Below, piece by piece: positions 7,822 to 16,587 of a DNA stretch of 22,788 bases. The DNA is from Candidatus Omnitrophota bacterium (GTDB lineage: Bacteria > Omnitrophota > Gorgyraeia > Aquiviventales > Aquiviventaceae). The notes under the pieces were generated by a model. The model did not search any database. It saw only the letters and a list, made by a program, of their open reading frames with translations, and was not told where the DNA came from. Each line of letters starts with the position of its first letter. Position 1 is the first letter of the stretch. A program made the translations under genes and the position numbers. The DNA lies in assembly GCA_016206585.1 (NCBI GenBank), contig JACQRE010000052.1:1-22788 (forward strand), written 5' to 3'.

Positions 7822-8855
7822 CAGCTGGTGCGCAGGGCCAGTCCGTAGGCCACGGCGAATTGCGGCGACAACCCGGCAGCCGGCACCCACGGCGTCATGG
7901 TCTGGGTCAGGTGCTGCTTCAACGCGTCCAGGAACGCCGCGGATTGCGACATCCCTCCGCTGACCAGGATCTCTTCGGGCGGTTGGCCGAATCGGTTTTC
8001 AAAGTAGTCGAAGGAGAGCTGCAGCTCCGTCACCAGCGCTTCGGTCACCAGCTTCATCGCGCTGGCCACCTCGGCGCTCACCGCGCCTTCAGCCAGCTGT
8101 TTCGCAACGCCGGCCGGATCGGTGCCGGTCTGTTCGGCGGTGTTGCGGGCCAGCTTCTCGCCGCCCCACGGGATGTCGCGGACCAGGTACGGGACACTGC
8201 CCTGGAAGATGACGAGGTTCGTCAGCTGCCCCCCGACATTCAGGATGGCCCGGGTCCCCTGCGGCCGTTGCGTGCTGCCTCCGGCCAGGAATCCGTTGGC
8301 GATCGCCAGCGCATCGACGTCGACCACTGCCACCTCGAACCCGGCCCGCCGGACCCAATCCATCCGGCGCTCCAGCAGTTCCTTCTTGCAGGCGACGATG
8401 AGGACCCACGATTTGTTCGAGCTCGCCGGGCCGAGGACCGCTCCATCGAGTACGACGTCCTGGATGTTGAAGGGGAGGTACCGCTGGGCTTCAAAGGGGA
8501 GGGCCTGCATCATCTCCACCGGCTTCATGGTGGGCAGCTCGACGATGCGCATGATGACCCATTGGCCGCTGACGGAGAGGTTGACGTTGCGCACCGGCAG
8601 GTGGAGGCCGAAGACGGCCGCTTTGATCGCTTCGGAGGCGTCGACGTCCTGCCCTTCCTGGAGCGGCACGAGGTGGTGGCCGAGGAGGGGACGGGCCCCG
8701 GCGCTTTTGCGCGGCCCTAACGCCACGGCCTTGATGGCGGTCGCCCCGACGTCAAGGCCGACGGTGAGCTTGACTTCCTGGGGACTGACCGTCGTCAGGC
8801 GCTTGAGGAAGGACAGCGCGGGGTCGAGGACGGTGGTGAGCGAACCGGACGGCAT
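7821..8855 (-). CDS. pilM: Type IV pilus actin-like ATPase PilM
   Basis: Cytoplasmic actin/FtsA-fold protein that binds the PilN tail and links the alignment complex to the motor. It has 344 residues. The nucleotide-binding signatures are phosphate-1 GLDVGATAIKAVAL (33-46), a second sugar-kinase/actin-type segment ILNVGGQLTNLVIF (204-217) and the adenosine-loop segment EEILVSGG near residue 295. The ATG at 8855 lies 12 bp after the preceding prepilin gene's stop; no strong Shine-Dalgarno is visible. It starts the tightly packed pilMNOPQ block. Confidence 0.95.
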   Translation of the reverse strand: MPSGSLTTVLDPALSFLKRLTTVSPQEVKLTVGLDVGATAIKAVALGPRKSAGARPLLGHHLVPLQEGQDVDASEAIKAAVFGLHLPVRNVNLSVSGQWVIMRIVELPTMKPVEMMQALPFEAQRYLPFNIQDVVLDGAVLGPASSNKSWVLIVACKKELLERRMDWVRRAGFEVAVVDVDALAIANGFLAGGSTQRPQGTRAILNVGGQLTNLVIFQGSVPYLVRDIPWGGEKLARNTAEQTGTDPAGVAKQLAEGAVSAEVASAMKLVTEALVTELQLSFDYFENRFGQPPEEILVSGGMSQSAAFLDALKQHLTQTMTPWVPAAGLSPQFAVAYGLALRTS

Positions 8856-8867
8856 GCGTATGGGTCG

Positions 8868-9470
8868 CTAGGGGTTCCGCAGTCTCACCCGGGCGGTGAG
8901 CGGCCCGATCGTCTGGGCGCCCCCGGCCAGTTTGGCATTCTGGTAGCGGCCTTGGAACGTCATGGTCACGATGCGATCACCCGCGTTCCAGGCGAAGGAC
9001 GTGGCCGCGGCATCCACGTAGTTGGCGAGCACCCGCTCCCCCGCCTGCTCCGTTGCGCCGTTGAAGATTTCGCGCAGCAACTGCGTCCCGCTGACGCGGT
9101 ACCGGAGGTTCCAGCCCGGCCGATCGGTGTTGTTCTGATCTTTGGCGCCCCAACAGACTTGATTCACCACGCATCCAGCCAATGCCAGATTATAACCAAG
9201 TGCCATCTGAAAATCCAGTTGGCCTGCGGCCACCGTCATCGTGCCGCCGCCGGCCCGAACCTCGCGCACCATGTTGTCGAACGCCCGCCGCGCCTCCTGC
9301 TGGACCTGCAGGTAGGCGTCCGTCGTGACGTAGGAGGTCTGCCCGGTCAGGAACGTGATCATCAGCCCGGCGGCGATCACGAGAAAGAGGCCGGTCACCA
9401 CCACCATTTCCAGCACCGAGAATCCCTTGTCGCTGCGCCGTCGTATCCGTGGCATGGAGCGTGACCTCAT
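8868..9470 (-). CDS. PilW-like minor prepilin
   Basis: Exported pilin-like protein of 200 residues. The leader MRSRSMPRIRRRSDKG ends at a type III (prepilin peptidase) site G16/F17. FSVLEMVVVTGLFLVIAAGL follows, with the mature E5 that docks subunits in the fibre. The rest is a globular domain with only a few cysteines (about 100-110). It resembles PilW/PulJ-type minor pilins that prime assembly; the exact subfamily is uncertain. ATG at 9470 overlaps the upstream stop as TGATG. An alternative ATG at 9455, with AGGT upstream, would shorten the leader. The peptidase (PilD) is not in this window. Confidence 0.8.
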   Translation of the reverse strand: MRSRSMPRIRRRSDKGFSVLEMVVVTGLFLVIAAGLMITFLTGQTSYVTTDAYLQVQQEARRAFDNMVREVRAGGGTMTVAAGQLDFQMALGYNLALAGCVVNQVCWGAKDQNNTDRPGWNLRYRVSGTQLLREIFNGATEQAGERVLANYVDAAATSFAWNAGDRIVTMTFQGRYQNAKLAGGAQTIGPLTARVRLRNP

Positions 9471-10081
9471 CAGGAGCGGCACGTGACCAGCGTGGTCACC
9501 ATAGCCGGCGATTCGATCACGCCGGCGACATCGTTGGGCCCGTTCGATCCGTCGACCGGCGTCAGGGCCCCGGTGCCCGCATTGAACGTGCACTCGCCGA
9601 TCGTACGATTCCGCTGGCGCCAGCACACCGCGACGGTGATCGCCAGCGGGTTGAGGTTCGTGGTGCCGGCGGCGCTCGTCCACTCGCCAGCGCCCACCTG
9701 GTTCCCGCTGCCGCACAGCCCGGAGGCGGGGCCGTTGCGGTGCGAACAGGTCACGACGATGCGTTCCTGTGCCGCCGGCACGGGGATGGTTTTTGCCGGC
9801 GCCTGCGCCTCAAGCCAGGCGTTCCAGCTGGTTGCTCCAGCCGGGACGACTTCGGGTGTGGTGCAGCCAACGTTCTCCCGCCGGATCTGCTCAATCACCC
9901 GGCTGACATCCTGAATGGCGAATGACAGGTTCCGGGCGTGCTCGTTCAGCGTCACCTGGCCGATGTAGGCGCCGAGGATGGCGGCCGCAATGATGGCCAA
10001 TGTGAGGACTCCCAAGACCACTTCCACCAGGGTCAACCCCTGCGCGTGCGCTGGCCCCCGCCGATCAGCCCATCCTGGCAT
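9470..10081 (-). CDS. PilV/PilE-like minor prepilin
   Basis: Prepilin of 203 residues. The leader MPGWADRRGPAHAQG ends at G15/L16 before LTLVEVVLGVLTLAIIAAAI; the mature E5 is present and Leu replaces the usual Phe1. The globular part has four or more cysteines (for example VTCSH, GLCGSG, VAVCW, GECTF), suggesting disulfides. It is most like PilV/GspI-type minor pilins by position between the major pilin and the PilW-like gene. ATG at 10081 follows TGAGGAG at 7-nt spacing, which fixes the start; the open frame to 10210 passes through an intergenic hairpin and is not coding. Confidence 0.8.
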   Translation of the reverse strand: MPGWADRRGPAHAQGLTLVEVVLGVLTLAIIAAAILGAYIGQVTLNEHARNLSFAIQDVSRVIEQIRRENVGCTTPEVVPAGATSWNAWLEAQAPAKTIPVPAAQERIVVTCSHRNGPASGLCGSGNQVGAGEWTSAAGTTNLNPLAITVAVCWRQRNRTIGECTFNAGTGALTPVDGSNGPNDVAGVIESPAMVTTLVTCRS

Positions 10082-10101
10082 CGCCGGCTCCTCAGACTCC
10101 G

Positions 10102-10149
10102 AAAAGTGGTTGGGGCTCGAGGCAGTCTCGCTGCCCGAGCCCCAACCAC
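10102..10149 (-). terminator. Strong hairpin with short U-run between major pilin and minor pilin genes
   Basis: The arms 10106-10119 and 10136-10149 form a perfect 14-bp stem. A 5-bp inner stem (10121-10125/10131-10135) carries a 5-nt loop and one bulged base. On the minus strand TTTT follows directly (10105-10102). It is likely a partial terminator, and would also protect the 3' end of the pilin mRNA, so that pilin is made in excess over the downstream assembly genes. The remainder of the gap (10150-10247) holds only a 12-bp palindrome over the pilin stop codon. Confidence 0.65.
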
Positions 10150-10247
10150 CCTCAGCACTGACACACCCAACCCCTGCAGCAATGACCCCTCCCCCGTCGG
10201 GACCCGCCACTGAATTGTGGCGCTCGCTGTGCTGTACGCACCACGTG

Positions 10248-10754
10248 TTAACACGCGATCGGGGCTGCGTCGATCGAGGGATCGGTCACCGTTGCGCCTG
10301 TACCGGTGCAGTGACGAATGACCCCTGATTCGTCGGCAAAAAATGATCTGGTTCCTGTTTGCCCCACCACGTCAGGGTTCGCGTTAATCGTGTAGACCGT
10401 GCCCGCGCCTGACGTGTAGGTATACCGGAACCCCTGCGTGCAGGAACTTCCCACAGCAGGCGGACACGCGGTCCCATCCATCGCGTGATTGAATGATGGA
10501 GGGCCGAAGTCCGGGGTGGGCGTCGTGTACATATCGGCAACCCAGTTCGCGGTCAGTGGGTACGCATTATTCACTGAACGAAACATCTCAAGCGAACTCA
10601 CCAATGCTCGCAGATTCCCGACGGCCGAGGACTCATTGGCTGTCGTGCGGCCGCGCAGGACGTTCGGGATCGCGATCGCCGCCAAGAGGGCGATAATCGC
10701 GACGACGATCATGATTTCAACGAGCGTGAACCCTCGCTCCGGTGAGCGTGTCAT
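10248..10754 (-). CDS. pilA: Major type IV pilin (PilA-like)
   Basis: Main fibre subunit candidate, 168 residues before processing. The short leader MTRSPERG is cleaved after G8, leaving FTLVEIMIVVAIIALLAAIA, a textbook type IVa pilin helix with mature E5. The globular domain has cysteines near residues 96, 104, 148 and 168 (TACPP, SSCTQ, RHCTG and the C-terminal residue) that could form disulfides. AGGAGGT lies 6 nt before the ATG, the strongest ribosome-binding site in the window, fitting a highly made protein. It has its own promoter and a 366-nt leader with riboswitch and terminator. The name pilA rests on the N-terminus and context; a pseudopilin of type II secretion cannot be wholly excluded. 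Confidence 0.88.
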   Translation of the reverse strand: MTRSPERGFTLVEIMIVVAIIALLAAIAIPNVLRGRTTANESSAVGNLRALVSSLEMFRSVNNAYPLTANWVADMYTTPTPDFGPPSFNHAMDGTACPPAVGSSCTQGFRYTYTSGAGTVYTINANPDVVGQTGTRSFFADESGVIRHCTGTGATVTDPSIDAAPIAC

Positions 10755-10877
10755 CGTCGACCTCCTGCTGTGGATGATGGGATGAATGAAGCCCGACGTA
10801 CTTCGTGCCGTGCGACGTGCCCCGTTCGCTCACGCGCGCTCCGATCGCTCACCTCCCTTCAAGCGGCCGGCCGCGGG

Positions 10878-10912
10878 AAACAAAAACGCCATTGCCGCAT
10901 GGACAATGGCGT
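10878..10912 (-). terminator. Intrinsic terminator in the pilin leader (expression platform)
   Basis: On the minus strand a perfect 9-bp stem (10904-10912 with 10886-10894) and 9-nt loop are followed by TTTTTGTTT. It lies between the aptamer and pilA, so transcripts must escape it to express the pilin operon. Its plan (9-bp stem, 9-nt loop, interrupted U-run) matches the terminator at 18029-18064. Confidence 0.85.
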
Positions 10913-11108
10913 GTCCCGTGCTCCCAGCGGCAACCCAGCCACCCTGTGTGCGTTCCGTCAACACGAACCCCTCAGTTTGCGTGCCTTCGCTCCTGGGCCC
11001 GGGAAGCCCCTCGCGATGGTGTGCAAACTGATGCGTGCCGACCCGCCTTGCTCCCACAGGGTCTGTGGCTTTCCGACCCCGCCTCACGGCGAGTGTGGCT
11101 TTGACACT
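10911..11108 (-). ncRNA. Divergent c-di-GMP-I (GEMM-I) riboswitch with enlarged P3, upstream of pilA
   Basis: The P2 hairpin is CUCGCC-GUGA-GGCGGG with a GNRA loop (11093-11078). It is flanked by the GEMM-like strands AAAAGCCACA and GUCGGAAAGCC (11075-11067 for the conserved part). Aligned to the Vibrio Vc2 numbering from memory, G20, A47, C92 and the 21-46 pair are kept, whereas A24 is C. The 3' strand GGCUGGGUUGCC (10940-10929) closely matches the family's AGCCGGGUUGCC. P3 is an 8-bp perfect stem (11062-11055 with 10948-10941) enclosing about 106 nt of extra sequence with its own long-range stem. P1 may be GUGUC/GACAC (11108-11104/10915-10911). Identification is moderate because of the altered P1/P2 joining strand and the large insert. 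Confidence 0.6.
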
Positions 11109-11127
11109 GCGTTCCCTAACACGTCAA

Positions 11128-11156
11128 CTATGCCACACGGACCCGGGGACGTCAAG
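11128..11156 (-). promoter_or_regulatory. Extended -10 promoter of the pilin operon
   Basis: Minus-strand TTGACG (11156-11151), 17-bp spacer, CATAGT (11133-11128) with TGG directly before it. Transcription should start near 11121, about 366 nt before the pilA ATG. The segment GTGTGG(C)ATAGT is almost identical to that of the promoter at 18230-18259. The whole 10755-11182 gap is leader: promoter, aptamer, terminator and ribosome-binding site. Confidence 0.75.
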
Positions 11157-11182
11157 GGCGTTCTCCATACCGTCACGCCGCC

Positions 11183-12394
11183 TTAACGCGACACGAGTGT
11201 GGAGATCTTGAAGATGGGCATGAACAGGGCGACCACGATGCCGCCGATGACCACCCCCAGGATGGCGATCACCATGGGCTCGATCAGGCTCGTCAGCGCG
11301 GTCACCGCGGCGTCCACTTCGTTCTCGTAGAAATCGGCGATCTTGGTGAGCATCTTTTCCAATTCGCCCGTCTTCTCGCCTACCGCGATCATCCGGGTCA
11401 CCATGGTCGGGAACACCCGGCTGTGCGCCAGGGGATCCGAGATGTTCTCCCCTTCCTTGATGCTCGAGCGCGCCGCCATCACCGCGCGCTCCACCACCTT
11501 GTTGCCGGCGGTCTTCGCGACGATCTCCAGCGAGCTGAGGATCGGCACCCCCGATTTCACCAGCGTCGCCAGCGTCCGGGAGAAGCGCGCGATGAACACC
11601 TTCTGGAGCAGCTTGCCGATGATGGGCACCCGCAGGGAGGTCCGGTCGAACCACAGCCGGCCGCCGGGCGTATTGATGTACATGCGGAAGCCGATCACCA
11701 GCGCAATGAGGGCGAACACCTCGATGGCCAGGTACTTCCCCATGAATTCGCTGAGGCTCAGGAGCAACTGCGTGGGCATCGGCAGCTCGCCGCCGAGGGA
11801 CGTGAAGATCTCCTTGAACTTGGGGACGATCACGATGAGGAGGAAGGAGGTGATCGCGAACGCGAGTAGCGAGACGAAGGCCGGGTAGAAGAGGCTCGCC
11901 TGCACCTTGCGCTGCAGCGAGGTGATCTTCTCCAGGTAGCTGGCGACGCGGTCCAGGATCTCATCCAGACGCCCCGACGACTCCCCGGCGCGGACCATGT
12001 TCACGAAGAAATCGGAAAAGGCCTTGGGGTGGCGCCCGATCGCCTCGGAGAGGCCCGACCCGGCCTCAATGTCGTCGCGGATCTTCTTGAGTATCTGCTT
12101 GAAGTTGCGGTCCTCCATCTGATCCGCCAAGACGTCGAGCGAGGGGGCAATCGGGATGCCGCTGTCGACCATGGTGGCGAGCTGCCTGGAAAAAATGACC
12201 AACTGCTCGGATTTCACCTTCGGCTGGCCGATCTTCAACACCGACCCCCGGCCGGCCACCCGCTCCTCGATCGAGAGGACCACGAACTCCTGCTTCCAGA
12301 GCTGCTCGATCAGCGCGTTGCGGGATTGGACCTCGAGCGTGCCGCTGTGGGTCTTGCCCGCTTTGTCCTTGACCACGTAGGCGAACGTCGGCAT
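11183..12394 (-). CDS. pilC: Type IV pilus inner-membrane platform protein PilC
   Basis: Polytopic platform (GspF/PilC family) on which the ATPases act to insert or remove pilins. It has 403 residues. The N-terminus MPTFAYVVKDKAGKTHSG is typical. Two repeated T2SSF domains follow: about 68-190, with the first membrane helix near 168-190, and about 270-400, with helices near 220-240 and 372-395. Conserved GESSGRLDEIL and GEKTGELEKML occur in each repeat. ATG at 12394 is chosen, with GAGGAG 11 nt upstream; a GTG at 12406 abuts that GGAG and is unlikely. It is the last gene of the riboswitch-led operon and ends 27 bp before the pilin promoter. Confidence 0.94.
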   Translation of the reverse strand: MPTFAYVVKDKAGKTHSGTLEVQSRNALIEQLWKQEFVVLSIEERVAGRGSVLKIGQPKVKSEQLVIFSRQLATMVDSGIPIAPSLDVLADQMEDRNFKQILKKIRDDIEAGSGLSEAIGRHPKAFSDFFVNMVRAGESSGRLDEILDRVASYLEKITSLQRKVQASLFYPAFVSLLAFAITSFLLIVIVPKFKEIFTSLGGELPMPTQLLLSLSEFMGKYLAIEVFALIALVIGFRMYINTPGGRLWFDRTSLRVPIIGKLLQKVFIARFSRTLATLVKSGVPILSSLEIVAKTAGNKVVERAVMAARSSIKEGENISDPLAHSRVFPTMVTRMIAVGEKTGELEKMLTKIADFYENEVDAAVTALTSLIEPMVIAILGVVIGGIVVALFMPIFKISTLVSR

Positions 12395-12412
12395 GGCCGG
12401 TTCCACTCCTCG

Positions 12413-14110
12413 CTATTCTTCCGAGGTGACGGCGATGACCTCTTCCAGCGTCGTCAGCCCCATCTCCACTTTGTGCAGCCCGTCCTGGCGCAGCGGGCTC
12501 ATCCCCAGCGTGTTGATCGCATACTGCTTGATCTCCCAGGACTGGGCCCGGGAGACGATGAGCTCCCGGACGCGCTCATCCACCTGGAAGACCTCGATCA
12601 CCCCCATCCGCCCCTTGTAGCCGCTTCCGCCGCAGAGGCGGCAGCCCACCGCCTTGTGGAAGGTGCTGCCCGGCGCGGGGCGGACCTCCAGCTGCTCGAG
12701 CACCTTCGGATCGGGGTGGTACGGTTCGCGGCACTTCGGGCAGAGCTTGCGGACCAGCCGCTGCGCCTCGATGAGCGTCACGCTGGAGGCCACCAGGAAG
12801 GGCTCGACCCCCATGTCGATCAACCGGGTCACCGCCGAGGACGCATCGTTGGTGTGCAGGGTGGAGAGCACCAGCTGCCCCGTGAGGCTCGCCTTCATCG
12901 CGATGTCCGCCGTCTCGAAATCCCGGATCTCCCCGATCATGACAACGTCCGGGCTCTGGCGCAGCAGCGAGCGCAGTCCGCCCGCAAACGTCAGGCCGAT
13001 CTCGGCGTTGACCTGCACCTGGGTGATCCCTTCGATCTGGTACTCCACGGGATCCTCGATCGTGATGAGGTTCCTCGTGGGTTGGTTGAGCTGGTTCAGG
13101 ACGGAATACAGCGTCGTGGATTTGCCGGACCCGGTCGGCCCCGTGACGAGGATCATCCCGTGCGGCCGCTTGACCGCCTCCTTGAACTGCTCGATGGAGT
13201 CCGGGAGGAAGCCGAGGTGGTCCAGCCCCATCGTGAGGTTCGCTTTATCGAGGAGGCGCAGCACCACCTTGCCGCCGTTGGTGATGGGCAGGATCGAGAC
13301 GCGGAAGTCCACCTCGCGTTCCTCCAGCCGCACCTTGAACCGCCCGTCCTGCGGCAGCCGCCATTCGGTGATGTCCGTGCCGGACATGATCTTCAGGCGC
13401 GTCAGCACCGGATTCTGGACCGCTTTGGGCAGCTGGTGTCCCAGCACGAGCCGTCCGTCGATCCGGTAGCGGACGCGCAGCAGCTCCGCCGTCGGCTCCA
13501 AGTGGATGTCGGAGGCGTGCCGCCGCATGGCCTCGATCACCATCAGGTTGATGACCTGGACGACGGGCGCCTCCCCTTCTCCGCGCTCGCTGAGGAGGTG
13601 GGCCACGGCTGTGTCCAGCATCTCATCGTCGGGGGTCCCCTCCGTCTCGCCCGCCTTGGGTTCCGCCGCGGGTGCCTGGTTCGTGTAGAGCTGCTCGATC
13701 GCGCGGCGGATCTCCGTCTCGGGCGACAGGACGGGATCGATGGCCACCTGCGTCAACGCCTTGAGATCGTCGATCGTGAAGATGTTGAGCGGATCGGAGA
13801 CCGCGACGACCAGCCGCGGCCCGAACTTCGCCAGCGCGATCACCCCGTACTGGCGCGCCAGCCGCTCGGGGATCAGCGACGCGATGGCCGGATCGAGCCG
13901 GTACTTCGAGAGCGAGATCATCGGCAGCCCGAGCTCCTTGGAGAGCAGCTCGGTCAGGCTCGCCTGAGAGACGATGCCGCGGTCGATGAGCAGCCGCGCG
14001 AAGCTCTTGCCATTGCGGGAGGACTCGGCGATCACCTCGTCGAGCTGCTCCCTCGTCGCCATCTTCTGGGCGATCAGGACGTCCGCGATGCGCTGCCTGA
14101 AGCTGCTCAT
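12413..14110 (-). CDS. pilB: Type IV pilus assembly ATPase, PilB/GspE family (copy 1)
   Basis: Cytoplasmic hexameric motor that drives pilus extension. 565 residues: a GspE N-terminal (MshEN-type) domain (about 1-145), an acidic linker (about 146-182) and the ATPase core. The core has Walker A GPTGSGKST (324-332), the Asp box (about 349-356, ITIEDPVE), Walker B VVMIGEIRD (389-397) and His box STLHTND (416-422). The zinc site is C457, C460, C490 and C493. The MshEN signature is degraded here (RIAD in place of R-L-G and no glutamine at the expected place). ATG at 14110 lies at the end of cloverleaf element 2, which supplies AGGTGG as ribosome-binding site. The two adjacent PilB-type genes are clearly paralogous. 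Confidence 0.93.
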   Translation of the reverse strand: MSSFRQRIADVLIAQKMATREQLDEVIAESSRNGKSFARLLIDRGIVSQASLTELLSKELGLPMISLSKYRLDPAIASLIPERLARQYGVIALAKFGPRLVVAVSDPLNIFTIDDLKALTQVAIDPVLSPETEIRRAIEQLYTNQAPAAEPKAGETEGTPDDEMLDTAVAHLLSERGEGEAPVVQVINLMVIEAMRRHASDIHLEPTAELLRVRYRIDGRLVLGHQLPKAVQNPVLTRLKIMSGTDITEWRLPQDGRFKVRLEEREVDFRVSILPITNGGKVVLRLLDKANLTMGLDHLGFLPDSIEQFKEAVKRPHGMILVTGPTGSGKSTTLYSVLNQLNQPTRNLITIEDPVEYQIEGITQVQVNAEIGLTFAGGLRSLLRQSPDVVMIGEIRDFETADIAMKASLTGQLVLSTLHTNDASSAVTRLIDMGVEPFLVASSVTLIEAQRLVRKLCPKCREPYHPDPKVLEQLEVRPAPGSTFHKAVGCRLCGGSGYKGRMGVIEVFQVDERVRELIVSRAQSWEIKQYAINTLGMSPLRQDGLHKVEMGLTTLEEVIAVTSEE

Positions 14111-14190
14111 CCCACCACCTGCGCCTCACGGCGGCCGGCCGCCGTGGCGAGGCGATTAACACGTTGCTGCATCCTCGTTAATGTCCTCAT
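14107..14190 (-). CDS. Possible 27-codon reading frame in element 2, coupled to pilB
   Basis: Runs from an internal ATGA (14190-14187) to the ATGA that starts the downstream pilB. It begins MRTLTRMQQRVNRL and ends AQVVG; the last residues VVG are the same as in the element-1 frame because the repeat end encodes them. It is too short for any family call. Together with the frame at 14187-14255 it forms a chain of 4-bp overlaps from one pilB gene to the next. Confidence 0.3.
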   Translation of the reverse strand: MRTLTRMQQRVNRLATAAGRREAQVVG

Positions 14191-14251
14191 GATCGCGAGT
14201 ACCCATTGCCTCGCCGCCGCGCCGATAGCGCGGCGGGCGCAGGTGGTGGGA

Positions 14252-14255
<4 letters not shown>
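14187..14255 (-). CDS. Possible 22-codon reading frame in element 2, coupled to the upstream pilB stop
   Basis: Starts at the ATG within the upstream gene's ATGA (14255-14252), begins MIPPPAPAALSARRRG and stops at an internal ATGA (14190-14187). The first five residues MIPPP equal those of the element-1 frame because both come from the left repeat. Function unknown; it could be a reinitiation relay rather than a working peptide. Confidence 0.3.
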
Positions 14256-15976
<1,721 letters not shown>

Positions 15977-15999
15977 GACCGTCCACGCCTGTCATGTGG

Positions 16000-16494
16000 T
16001 TACTTCGTCTTGCCCTCCGCGGACGTTCCGGAAGACGACGCGTTGTTGCTGCCCCGGTGCTTGTAGTACTTGTCGATCGCCTTCAGGATATCGGAGGGGG
16101 TGCTGACGAACGTCTGCACCACGCATTTCGTCAGGAGCTCGACTTCTTCGATGGCCCTGACGTTGGACGGATCCGCCATCGCCAGGGTGAGCGCGTTGCC
16201 GATCCGGTCGATGGGAATGAGGCAGTACTGCCGGGCGACCTCCTCCGGAATGGCCGACGTCAAGCCGCCGTCCAGCTCGTAGTTGTCGAGCGGCAGATAC
16301 GGGAAGCCGTACTGGGCGGTCAACGCCAGGGCGACTTCCTCCTCGGTGGTGAAGCCCAAGTGGATCAGGACCTGGCCCATCAGGCCGCCGTGCTCCTTCT
16401 GGTAGGCCAGCGCCTCCTCAAGCTTCTTGCGGTCGATGATGCCCCGCTCGAGGAGCACTTCCCCAATCCGTTTGGTGATGATCCGCTTGGCCAT
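16000..16494 (-). CDS. Stand-alone MshEN (GspE N-terminal) domain protein, candidate c-di-GMP receptor
   Basis: A 164-residue protein that is an MshEN/T2SSE_N domain without any ATPase. The N-terminal half has the c-di-GMP-binding pattern R9-I-G11...G18...L25...A29...Q32, followed by a second repeat GGLMGQVLIHLG (36-47) and Q61. YGFPYLPLDNYE and the PEEVARQYCLIPI segment (about 83-95) match the N-terminal part of PilB proteins. The last 20 or so residues are a polar tail. In MshE-type ATPases this domain binds c-di-GMP and switches the motor. Here it may act in trans on PilB or PilT, whose genes flank it. It is co-transcribed behind a c-di-GMP riboswitch. Ligand binding is inferred, not shown; the second half-motif has LMG instead of RLG. 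No strong ribosome-binding site is seen. Confidence 0.85.
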   Translation of the reverse strand: MAKRIITKRIGEVLLERGIIDRKKLEEALAYQKEHGGLMGQVLIHLGFTTEEEVALALTAQYGFPYLPLDNYELDGGLTSAIPEEVARQYCLIPIDRIGNALTLAMADPSNVRAIEEVELLTKCVVQTFVSTPSDILKAIDKYYKHRGSNNASSSGTSAEGKTK

Positions 16495-16515
16495 GTGGTT
16501 CTGCTCGATGTCAGG

Positions 16516-16578
16516 CTACAAGCTGCAAGCTACAAGCCTCAAGCTCCAGCCTGCGGCGTGCAGCCTGCAGCCTGAAGC
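16516..16578. repeat. Degenerate heptanucleotide tandem repeat, nine units
   Basis: Between the pilT stop and the MshEN start, the plus strand reads as nine consecutive 7-mers: CTACAAG, CTGCAAG, CTACAAG, CCTCAAG, CTCCAGC, CTGCGGC, GTGCAGC, CTGCAGC, CTGAAGC. Seven-base spacing is unbroken over 63 bp while the units drift from C-A-A-G to C-A-G-C type. Similar heptamer arrays occur in cyanobacteria (STRR) and other bacteria; copy number could vary by slippage. A 24-codon frame crosses it, probably by chance. Confidence 0.8.
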
Positions 16579-16587
16579 TGGTCATTC

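Noticed and set aside
10244..10255. CGTGTTAACACG palindrome over the pilin stop codon
   Set aside because: 12 bp with no U-run or spacing typical of a terminator; no supporting context.
16516..16584. 24-codon frame across the heptamer array as a gene
   Set aside because: Short, repeat-derived and without a ribosome-binding site; probably chance.
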